Shown here in pieces: positions 1 to 6,315 of a stretch of DNA of 6,315 nucleotides. The notes beneath the pieces were generated by a model. That model was not told where the DNA came from and ran no database searches. It was given only the letters and a program-made list of their open reading frames with translations. A program made the translations under genes and the position numbers. Each line of letters begins with the position of its first letter. The first letter of the stretch is position 1. Origin of the DNA: Fibrobacter sp. (GTDB lineage: Bacteria > Fibrobacterota > Fibrobacteria > Fibrobacterales > Fibrobacteraceae); contig DUVD01000006.1 in NCBI GenBank assembly GCA_012841225.1, positions 1-6,315 of the forward strand, read 5' to 3'.

Positions 1-1779
1 CGAAATGGAAAATTCTATTGGTACGTAACAGTAGGGCTTCCTGGTTCTAATCAGCCTTCTATTGGAGTCGCCGTCTCAGATAAAGCCACTGGACCTTACA
101 AGGACGCTATTGGCAAGCCTTTAATTAAGCAATCTTGGGACGATATTGACCCTACGGTGTTCATCGATGACGATGGGCAAGCTTACCTTTACTGGGGTAA
201 TCCCAAGCTTTATTATGTTAAATTAAATGAAGATATGATTAGTTATTCGGGGAGCATTCAGCAGGTCCCCATGACGACTAAAAGCTTTGGAACACGAGCA
301 GGAAATCCTGACCGTCCAACCACTTATGAAGAGGGGCCATGGGCATTTAAAAGGGGTGATTTGTATTATATGGTTTTTGCGGCCGGCCCTATATCAGAGC
401 CTATAGGTTACTCTACTGCTCCAAGCCCCACTGGTCCTTGGACCTACGGAGGAGAAATTATGGCCGGAGGGAGCAATAAAGGCAGCTTCACCAACCATCC
501 TTCGGTAATCGAATATAAAGGCAAGGGTTATTTTTTCTACCATACCGGCAATCTCCCCAATGGAGGTGGTTATCGCCGATCTACATCAGTAGAATCTTTT
601 GATTTTGGTGCTAATGGGTCTATCCCTAGGCTTAACTTTACAGAAAAAGGACCGAGTCCGGTGGCGACTCTTAACCCTTATAAACGAGTAGAAGCAGAGA
701 CGATGGCATGGTCGGAAGGGTTAAAAACAGCAGAATCACCTACCACAGGGGTATACGTCACCAAAATTGACAATGGAGATTACCTAAAGGTGCGACATGT
801 TGACTTTGGAACAGCAGGACCTAAGTCTTTTACCGCTAGTTATGCTTCTACTACAGAAGGGGGCAGCATTGAACTTCGTTTCGGTTCCAAAACAGGCACC
901 TTAATCGGCACTCTTCCTATTCGCAACACCGGCGGTGCTACCACATGGAAACGTGATTCAGTAAGCGTAACCAAGGCAGAAGGCATTCAAGATCTTTTCT
1001 TGGTTTTCAAAGGAAGTGGATTTAATCTCGACTATTGGCAGTTTAGTGGAGGTGAGGTTGAACCGACTTACCGCGACACCATTCTAAACGGCAAGTTTGA
1101 TCAAGGTGTAGCCCCTTGGGTTCTTAATGTATGGGCTGGAGAAGCTCAAGGAAAAGTGCTCGCTCAAGAATACTGCATCGATATTAGCAGCATTGGTACT
1201 GAAAATTATCAAATCCAATTAATTCAATCGGGCTTTATTTTAGAACAAGATCAAAATTATGAACTTCTTTTTGATGCTTATGCACCAAATTCAAGATCAA
1301 TAGAAGTCAACGTAGAAAAGCACACTGATCCATGGACAAGCTACTTAGACCCTGCTAAATCAATAGATTTAAGTGCCACAAAAAAGACTTATAGCCTTGT
1401 TTTTAAGATGAAGAATCCTAATGATTCAAATAGTCGCCTTAGTTTTAACGTAGGCAGTTCCATTGAAAGCCTTTGTTTAGATAACGTTCAAATAAAAAAA
1501 TCAAACCTTCCGAGTTCTATTATTCAAAAATCGGCGCTCTCCAATGTGCAAACTAAATTGCATGAAGGAGTCTTGACTGTTTACATTCCAAAAGAAACAA
1601 AAGCGCTTAGCATTGAACTATATGATCTAAAAGGGAATCTAGTTTTAAGCAAAAAAGAATTCGGCGAAAGTAAAACAACAGAAATAAGCGTGAACACGCT
1701 ACTTCCTGGAGTTTATATCCTTCATGTAAAAAATGAAAACAAAACTCTGCTTAATACAAAAATATTTAATCAGAAATAA
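1..1779 (+). CDS. GH43 arabinofuranosidase/xylosidase-type hydrolase with CBM6, CBM4/9-like and T9SS-like C-terminal domains (5' partial)
   Basis: This is a secreted glycoside hydrolase that probably removes arabinose or xylose from arabinoxylan. The frame is open from base 1, giving 592 visible residues. The GTG at 157 lies inside the catalytic domain and is not the start; the signal peptide, the first blades of the propeller and the general-base Asp are outside the window. Visible residues 1 to about 225 are GH43 beta-propeller: DIDPTVFIDDDG carries the likely pKa-modulating Asp (D50), YEEGPW carries the likely general acid (E111), and a conserved NHPSVIEY follows. The segment NPYKRVEAETMAW opens a CBM6 (about 228-349, ending LDYWQF). 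A second beta-sandwich resembling CBM4/9 spans about 358-499 (NGKFDQG...W to CLDNVQI). Residues about 503-592 resemble a T9SS type A sorting domain (IELYDLKGNLV, then LLPGVYILHV), implying export and surface attachment. The part after about base 1080 is visibly more AT-rich. Family and modules are well supported; the exact substrate and GH43 subfamily are inferred. The stop is TAA at 1777-1779. Confidence 0.92.
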   Translation, partial: RNGKFYWYVTVGLPGSNQPSIGVAVSDKATGPYKDAIGKPLIKQSWDDIDPTVFIDDDGQAYLYWGNPKLYYVKLNEDMISYSGSIQQVPMTTKSFGTRAGNPDRPTTYEEGPWAFKRGDLYYMVFAAGPISEPIGYSTAPSPTGPWTYGGEIMAGGSNKGSFTNHPSVIEYKGKGYFFYHTGNLPNGGGYRRSTSVESFDFGANGSIPRLNFTEKGPSPVATLNPYKRVEAETMAWSEGLKTAESPTTGVYVTKIDNGDYLKVRHVDFGTAGPKSFTASYASTTEGGSIELRFGSKTGTLIGTLPIRNTGGATTWKRDSVSVTKAEGIQDLFLVFKGSGFNLDYWQFSGGEVEPTYRDTILNGKFDQGVAPWVLNVWAGEAQGKVLAQEYCIDISSIGTENYQIQLIQSGFILEQDQNYELLFDAYAPNSRSIEVNVEKHTDPWTSYLDPAKSIDLSATKKTYSLVFKMKNPNDSNSRLSFNVGSSIESLCLDNVQIKKSNLPSSIIQKSALSNVQTKLHEGVLTVYIPKETKALSIELYDLKGNLVLSKKEFGESKTTEISVNTLLPGVYILHVKNENKTLLNTKIFNQK

Positions 1780-1802
1780 ATTTTTTTTTTTGACATTATT
1801 GG

Positions 1803-1860
1803 ACGGCTTTGACTGAGCGGAAGACTATACAGTCCAAGCCGTTAACAGGTAGTCAAGCCG
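1803..1860. repeat. Three-copy inverted/direct repeat in the gap upstream of glgB
   Basis: ACGGCTTTGACT at 1803-1814 pairs with AGTCCAAGCCGT at 1831-1842 in 11 of 12 positions, leaving a 16-base loop. A third, shortened copy, AGTCAAGCCG at 1851-1860, can pair with the same left arm if one base is bulged. The two right-hand copies therefore compete for one partner. The unit is GC-richer than the surrounding gap. It could be a structured RNA element in the 3' end of the hydrolase mRNA, a DNA-binding site, or a decayed repeat. The function is unknown. Confidence 0.5.
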
Positions 1861-1893
1861 AAAAACCTTCTAAAACCTTAATCCATTTTATTA

Positions 1894-1918
1894 AGCTTTA
1901 CTTAAAGCTGTTTTTTTT
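1894..1918 (+). terminator. Probable weak intrinsic terminator after the GH43 gene
   Basis: AGCTTT (1894-1899) pairs with AAAGCT (1904-1909) around the loop ACTT. After one G comes an uninterrupted run of eight Ts (1911-1918). The stem is short and has only two GC pairs, so termination may be partial. It lies about 115 bases after the hydrolase stop and 75 bases before glgB, so it would insulate glgB. A competing stem, CTTAAT (1877-1882) with ATTAAG (1890-1895), overlaps its left arm by two bases. Confidence 0.5.
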
Positions 1919-1947
1919 GGATAAAAACGCACTCTTTAAGTTATATT
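1917..1947 (+). promoter_or_regulatory. Candidate glgB promoter (weak)
   Basis: A -35-like TTGGAT (1917-1922) and a -10-like TATATT (1942-1947) are 19 bases apart, slightly longer than the usual 17. They sit just after the terminator-like hairpin and about 46 bases before the glgB start, where a promoter would be needed if that hairpin terminates. The region is so AT-rich that other -10-like hexamers exist (for example TTAAAT at 1953-1958). Position and resemblance are the only evidence. Confidence 0.25.
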
Positions 1948-1993
1948 AAGAATTAAATATGAATTACATTGCACTTTTTACAAAAAGGTTCTT

Positions 1994-4210
1994 ATGGATT
2001 GGACTCAATTTACGACATTATCAAAACCTCAAATGAACGCTATTTGGCATTTTGACTGTAAAGACCCCTTTTCTTTTTTAGGAATACACCCCTTAGAAAC
2101 CGATAAAGGCATTAAAACCGCCATTAGAACCTACCAACCTCATGCGGCTTTTGTTCAAGGCGAATCACTAGATAGCAAAGAGGAATTTGATTTTGTCAAA
2201 GTCGGCGACACCGGTTTTTTCGAAGCAGTTCTAGACATAGAATTCGATCGCTTTTTGTATAAATTACATATAAAACTACCCGATGGTACTCATTACAGCG
2301 TAGTTGACCCTTACGCTTTTTCTCCCGTGATTTCGGAATACGACCAATATTTGATTTCTGTCGGCAATCACTATGAACTTTACCGCAAAATGGGTGCTAA
2401 TGTGATTGAGCATCAAGACGTTATTGGCGTTCACTTTGCAGTTTGGGCTCCAAATGCACGCGCTGTCGCTGTAGTAGGCGATTTTAATAGCTGGGATGGC
2501 AAACGCCACTCTATGCGTATGCTTGGCTCCACGGGGATATGGGAAATTTTTGTACCACATCTCAGAGAAAACGAGCTTTACCGATTCGAAATTCATGGTC
2601 CTGACGGTGCTCTACATACAAAAATAGACCCTCTCGCTAAACTAAGCGAAATGCGCCCCGCTACTGCGTCTGTCACCACGCATTTAGATGGCTACGAATG
2701 GAACGATAAGCTTTACATGGACACCCATCATGCTACTCGCATTTTTGGTTCACCAATGAACATTTACGAGGTACACCCTGGTTCTTGGAAGCGCGATCCG
2801 CATAATCCCGATCGTTTTTTAAATTGGGATGAACTCGCCGACCAATTGATTCCCTACCTAAAAGAAATGCATTACACACACTTGCAACTTATGCCCATTG
2901 CCGAACATCCACTAGATGAATCTTGGGGCTATCAAGTAACAGGGTATTTTTCTCCTTCAAGTCGTTACGGCACTCCAGATCAATTCCGTCGTTTTGTAGA
3001 CCTTTGCCACCAAAATGAAATAGGGGTTCTTTTAGATTGGGTTCCGGCGCACTTTCCTAAAGATACGCATGCTCTTGGCCGTTTTGACGGCACCGCTTGT
3101 TACGAGCACGCCGACCCCCGCCAAGGCGAACACCCTCATTGGGGCACTTACATTTTTAATTTAGGGCGCAAAGAAGTATCCAACTTTTTAATCTCAAATG
3201 CTATGTACTGGCTGCGCGAATTTCATTGCGATGGGCTTCGCGTCGATGCCGTCGCGAGCATGCTTTACCTAGACTACGGTAAAGAAGAAGGCGGCTGGGT
3301 TCCTAATAAAGACGGTGGCAACATCAATTATGAAACCATGGAGTTTTTAAAGCACCTTAATAGCATTATGGGGAAATTAACCCCTCACGCTATTTTAATC
3401 GCCGAAGAATCCACTAGTTTTCCAAGCATCACTCGCCCACCAGACCAAGGCGGCTTAGGATTTCATTATAAGTGGAACATGGGCTGGATGAATGACTTCT
3501 TAAGTTACATTGAACACGAGCCTATTCATCGCAAGTACCATCATAACAAACTAACATTTAGCATGATTTACGCCTATTCCGAAAACTTTATTCAAGTTTT
3601 TAGCCACGATGAAGTGGTTCACGGTAAAGGCAGTATGCTCGCTAAAATGCCTGGTGATATTTGGCAAAAGTTTGCTAACCTACGATTGACTTATGCCTTT
3701 ATGTACGCACACCCAGGAAAAAAGCTTAACTTTATGGGTAATGACTTTGGGCAATTCCGCGAATGGAATGAAAAGCAATCCCTCGACTGGCATCTGCTAG
3801 GTTGGGAGCCACATGGCAAAATGCACGGCATGGTACGGATTTTAAACGACGTTTACAAGAAAGAATCCGCTTTTTGGGAAGTCGATCACCACCCAGATGG
3901 CTTTGAATGGATTTCCTGCGATGATGCCGACAGCTCTATAGTCAGCTTTGTACGAAAAGATGCACGGGGTAATAAAATCTTATGTGTCTTTAACTTCACA
4001 CCAGTCCCACGCGCCCCATACCGACTAGGAACTCCTTCTCCAGGAGTTTGGAAAGAGATTTTCAATTCTGATGCCGATTTATTTGGTGGCAGTAATGTAG
4101 GCAATTTTGGCCAAGTTGCTACGCAAGATACACCTTGGCAAGGCAAGCCTTGGTCTATCGAAATTCAACTACCCCCTTTAGGAGCAGTTTATTTTAAACT
4201 AGAACGATAG
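1994..4210 (+). CDS. glgB: 1,4-alpha-glucan (glycogen) branching enzyme GlgB
   Basis: This cytoplasmic enzyme cuts alpha-1,4-glucan chains and re-attaches the piece through an alpha-1,6 bond, creating glycogen branches. The 738 residues match the usual full length (about 730 in enterobacterial GlgB). An N-terminal beta-sandwich (about 20-115) precedes a CBM48 module starting near I144 (HFAVWAPNA, then VVGDFNSWDG). The GH13 barrel follows, with its standard motifs intact: DWVPAHFP (D348, H353), GLRVDAV with the nucleophile D418, AEES with the acid/base E471, and FSHDEVVHG (H538, D539). A C-terminal beta-domain occupies about 635-735. The ATG start has AAAAAGG at 1982-1988 five bases upstream and is the first in-frame start that makes sense. 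The TAG stop is followed directly by an in-frame TGA, a double stop. No other glycogen gene is adjacent, so it is probably monocistronic. No key residue is missing. Confidence 0.98.
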   Translation: MDWTQFTTLSKPQMNAIWHFDCKDPFSFLGIHPLETDKGIKTAIRTYQPHAAFVQGESLDSKEEFDFVKVGDTGFFEAVLDIEFDRFLYKLHIKLPDGTHYSVVDPYAFSPVISEYDQYLISVGNHYELYRKMGANVIEHQDVIGVHFAVWAPNARAVAVVGDFNSWDGKRHSMRMLGSTGIWEIFVPHLRENELYRFEIHGPDGALHTKIDPLAKLSEMRPATASVTTHLDGYEWNDKLYMDTHHATRIFGSPMNIYEVHPGSWKRDPHNPDRFLNWDELADQLIPYLKEMHYTHLQLMPIAEHPLDESWGYQVTGYFSPSSRYGTPDQFRRFVDLCHQNEIGVLLDWVPAHFPKDTHALGRFDGTACYEHADPRQGEHPHWGTYIFNLGRKEVSNFLISNAMYWLREFHCDGLRVDAVASMLYLDYGKEEGGWVPNKDGGNINYETMEFLKHLNSIMGKLTPHAILIAEESTSFPSITRPPDQGGLGFHYKWNMGWMNDFLSYIEHEPIHRKYHHNKLTFSMIYAYSENFIQVFSHDEVVHGKGSMLAKMPGDIWQKFANLRLTYAFMYAHPGKKLNFMGNDFGQFREWNEKQSLDWHLLGWEPHGKMHGMVRILNDVYKKESAFWEVDHHPDGFEWISCDDADSSIVSFVRKDARGNKILCVFNFTPVPRAPYRLGTPSPGVWKEIFNSDADLFGGSNVGNFGQVATQDTPWQGKPWSIEIQLPPLGAVYFKLER

Positions 4211-4219
4211 TGACGAAAT

Positions 4220-4250
4220 AAAAACTCCCCGCATTTTGGGGAGTTTTTTT
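4220..4250. terminator. Bidirectional intrinsic terminator between glgB and the convergent aas-like gene
   Basis: AAAAACTCCCC (4220-4230) pairs perfectly with GGGGAGTTTTT (4238-4248) around the loop GCATTTT. The GC-rich core of the stem, CTCCCC/GGGGAG, is followed by seven Ts on the plus strand. On the minus strand the flanking As give a run of five Us after the same stem. It starts 10 bases after the glgB stop and 16 bases beyond the stop of the convergent gene, so one hairpin can end both transcripts. Confidence 0.9.
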
Positions 4251-4263
4251 ATTGAACGTCCAA

Positions 4264-6315
4264 TTACTTGTTTCTTTGATTTTGTAACTCTACGGCGAGT
4301 ACTTTAGATTTCACAAAATCCGATTTGCCAGAGCCCAGTTTAGGCAAGTCCTCTACTTTAAAGAAAAGCGATGGTTGCATTAAAGGAGGAAAGTTTAGTG
4401 ATTTAATCTTTTCTCGGACTTCGTCTTCCGCAGCCTCCTCACCAGAGAAGAGAAGAGCAACACGCTCGCCTTTTATTTCATCGGGAACGGCCACGGCACA
4501 AAAATCAACGCCATCAAGAACCATAGACTCTGAAATTTTAAATTCGATAGAGCCCAAACTCACCATCTCGCCACCAATCTTGGCAAAACGGCTATAACGG
4601 TCTACAATGGTCAAGAAACCATCTTCGTCTACATGACCTTTGTCACCCGTTTTATACCAGCGTCGTCCATCGAAAATAACGATGACTTGAGCTGTGCGCT
4701 CTGGATCATTTAAGTAACCTCGCATAATTTGAGCCCCACCTATTAAAATGAGACCATCTTCGCCAATCGGTAATTCTTGCATTGTATCTGGATCCACTAT
4801 ACGAAACTGTGTTCCAGGAAGAGGAGCGCCTACAGTGCCGGGTTTATTACCCTGTTGCACAGTTAAAAAATCTTCCATAAGAGTATCTAAAGTGTTAACA
4901 GCAGCCACAGGGGTTGTTTCTGTGGTACCAAAGCCTTCATAAATTTCTTTTTGGAATTTATTTCTGTATAGAGTGCGGACTTCTTCGCGAATCTTTTCGG
5001 CACCAGCCCAAACCGCTCTAACACTTGCAAACATCAATGGATGCACAAAACGGTTGGTTCCCCACATGCGCAAAAAAGTTCCTGTGCCCACCATAATGGT
5101 CACCTTAAACTCTGCGCAAAGCCGACCAATCATTTTGGCGTCTGTTGGGTCTGGGTAAGCAACAACAGGCACTCCCTCTACAATGCACATCATGGAGGTG
5201 ATTGAGAATCCAAAAGCATGAAAAAGTGGTAGCACCCCAAGCATCACATCGTCAGCACCTGGATTCAAAACACTCATGCACTGCTTAATGTTTCCCATCA
5301 AATTAAAGTGAGTTAGCTCCACTCCTTTGGGAAGGCCTTCAGAACCCGAACTAAATAAGATTGAAGCCACATCGTCCATAGAGACTTTTTTAAAGTCACA
5401 GAATTCAATCCACCAACCAGGCAAAATACGAGCTCGTATAAAATGGCGAATCAAAGAGAATTTAGAAAGCTCTGCTTTTAAGTCTTCCATATAAAGGATG
5501 TTGTAGTTTTCTAAAAGAGGCGTTAAGTCAAGGCCTTTTTCAGTGAGCTTATCTACAAAAGCCCGAGCGGCAATAATCGTTTTGACACCGGCTTGCTCAC
5601 AGCAGTAATTCATGGTCGAAACAGGGCTAGAGTAGTTTAAGTTAATAACCGTTTTTGCCTTAATAAGGCAAGCCAAGTTCGAAATAATGCCAGGCGCTGT
5701 GGGCGGCACCAAAATGGCGATTCTTTTTTCCCCTATTGTCTTTTTTTCGATCATTTTACCAAAAGCCAAAACAGCGGCAGCCATCGAGGTTCCAGAAAAA
5801 TGATTCCCATCGGCACTAAACACCGAAGGAGCGCTTTTCACCCGCCTTGCCGTGCGAATCCAACTAGAGGCCAGCGGACGAAGAGTGCGGATATAGGTTT
5901 CCCAAGCGGTAATAGATAACTCTTGCACTTTGTTTTTAACAGCCACCGTAGAAGAGCCCACTGGCAATGGTTCTCCAAAAGCGACAGAAACAGAGCGGTC
6001 GCCGGCCTTGTGAATGCGGTCGCGATAACCCGCCGAAGACATCGAGTAAGAGCTGCCCCAAAGACCTTGAACATAAAAAGGCACAAGCGTAGTCTCAGGG
6101 ACTCCACTTAAAGCAGTGCTATAATCTAAACGAAATCGATTGACATTGCCCGTCCTAGAAATGGTGATTTCCGGAAAAATGGCAACCGCCTCACGGCGTT
6201 TTAAAGCTTCATTTGCCTGAGACATGGCTTGTTCTGGATTTGTAGGGTCAAGATCGATTACATTCATTTGCGTTAAAAATAATCGCACATACCACTTCTC
6301 AAAAGATTGGCGACG
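4264..6315 (-). CDS. aas: Aas-type acyltransferase / acyl-ACP synthetase (5' partial at window edge)
   Basis: This is probably the bifunctional enzyme that activates fatty acid onto acyl carrier protein and re-acylates lysophosphatidylethanolamine at the inner membrane. The frame runs off the right edge, giving 683 visible residues; the GTG at 6288 is internal, because RRQSFEKWY precedes it in frame and aligns with Aas proteins. Residues 1 to about 145 are the rest of a PlsC-like acyltransferase domain (LDPTNP, IFPEITISRTGN, then LVPFYVQGLWGS); its HX4D catalytic motif is outside the window. An AMP-binding domain follows: SSGSEGLPKG (322-331), EGFGTTE (460-466), WYKTGDKG (D558), DRYSRFAKIGGEMVS (from 572), and the C-terminal catalytic Lys K664 in GSGKSDF. 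FAKIGGEMVS and SGSEG are typical of Aas rather than ordinary acyl-CoA ligases. Oddities are Ile50 in place of Gly in FPEG and about 10 extra residues between EGFGTTE and KPGTVG relative to the E. coli protein as I recall it. About 55-65 residues are missing if it is E. coli-like, more if an MFS transporter domain is fused. Confidence 0.9.
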   Translation of the reverse strand, partial: RRQSFEKWYVRLFLTQMNVIDLDPTNPEQAMSQANEALKRREAVAIFPEITISRTGNVNRFRLDYSTALSGVPETTLVPFYVQGLWGSSYSMSSAGYRDRIHKAGDRSVSVAFGEPLPVGSSTVAVKNKVQELSITAWETYIRTLRPLASSWIRTARRVKSAPSVFSADGNHFSGTSMAAAVLAFGKMIEKKTIGEKRIAILVPPTAPGIISNLACLIKAKTVINLNYSSPVSTMNYCCEQAGVKTIIAARAFVDKLTEKGLDLTPLLENYNILYMEDLKAELSKFSLIRHFIRARILPGWWIEFCDFKKVSMDDVASILFSSGSEGLPKGVELTHFNLMGNIKQCMSVLNPGADDVMLGVLPLFHAFGFSITSMMCIVEGVPVVAYPDPTDAKMIGRLCAEFKVTIMVGTGTFLRMWGTNRFVHPLMFASVRAVWAGAEKIREEVRTLYRNKFQKEIYEGFGTTETTPVAAVNTLDTLMEDFLTVQQGNKPGTVGAPLPGTQFRIVDPDTMQELPIGEDGLILIGGAQIMRGYLNDPERTAQVIVIFDGRRWYKTGDKGHVDEDGFLTIVDRYSRFAKIGGEMVSLGSIEFKISESMVLDGVDFCAVAVPDEIKGERVALLFSGEEAAEDEVREKIKSLNFPPLMQPSLFFKVEDLPKLGSGKSDFVKSKVLAVELQNQRNK

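Noticed and set aside
1755..1791. AT-rich palindrome near the end of the hydrolase gene plus T11 as an intrinsic terminator
   Set aside because: The possible stem is made only of A-T pairs and is short and imperfect. The hairpin at 1894-1918 is a better candidate.
1790..1816. A perfect TTGACA (1790-1795) as a promoter -35 element
   Set aside because: No acceptable -10 hexamer lies 15-19 bases downstream. The nearest AT-rich candidate (around 1825) is about 29 bases away.
1959..2036. A 25-codon ORF starting ATG at 1959 that overlaps the glgB start in another frame, as a possible regulatory leader peptide
   Set aside because: It has no convincing ribosome binding site and no informative run of codons. 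A short ORF of this length is expected by chance in this sequence.
2276..2596. Minus-strand ORF of 106 codons inside glgB
   Set aside because: It is opposite a fully conserved part of glgB, has no recognisable protein features, and reads as the antisense shadow of the real gene. The same holds for the minus-strand ORF at 3886-4146.
4325..5158. Several plus-strand ORFs of 61-90 codons opposite the aas-like gene
   Set aside because: They lie antisense to conserved adenylation-domain motifs and have no family resemblance or ribosome binding sites. They are shadows, as are the ORFs at 5838-6107 (minus) and 5923-6111 (plus).
1..6315. A novel defence, mobile or biosynthetic system
   Set aside because: All three genes belong to well-known families in unrelated processes. 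There are no transposase, integrase, toxin-antitoxin or CRISPR signals, and the only repeat is the small intergenic one already listed.

Overview
The window most likely comes from a fibre-degrading Gram-negative gut or rumen bacterium. Fibrobacter (Fibrobacterota) is the best guess and Bacteroidota the main alternative. The argument rests on three things: a modular hemicellulase (GH43-CBM6-CBM4/9-like) ending in what looks like a type IX secretion (T9SS) type A sorting domain, a complete glycogen branching enzyme, and an Aas-type phospholipid-recycling enzyme. The assignment is inference from gene content; no rRNA or other strong taxonomic marker is present.

Layout. Positions 1-1779 (+) hold the 3' part of a secreted glycoside hydrolase whose N-terminus lies before the window. 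An AT-rich gap of 214 bp (1780-1993) follows. It contains a small family of inverted and direct repeats, a hairpin followed by eight Ts that resembles an intrinsic terminator, and a weak promoter candidate. Positions 1994-4210 (+) hold a complete glgB. A strong bidirectional hairpin at 4220-4248 separates glgB from a convergent gene at 4264-6315 (-). That gene encodes an acyltransferase/acyl-ACP synthetase (Aas type) that is still open at the right edge of the window.

The three genes do not form a pathway. The hydrolase acts outside the cell on arabinoxylan-type polysaccharide, GlgB branches stored glycogen in the cytoplasm, and Aas re-acylates lysophospholipid at the inner membrane. glgB appears to be transcribed on its own, between a terminator-like hairpin upstream and a terminator downstream. 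No glgA, glgC or glgP lies beside it.

I found no evidence of a novel multi-gene system, mobile element, CRISPR array, tRNA or rRNA. The points most worth a second look are a changed residue in the FPEG acyltransferase motif of Aas, the repeat/hairpin arrangement upstream of glgB, and a sharp drop in GC content between the catalytic/CBM6 part and the C-terminal modules of the hydrolase.
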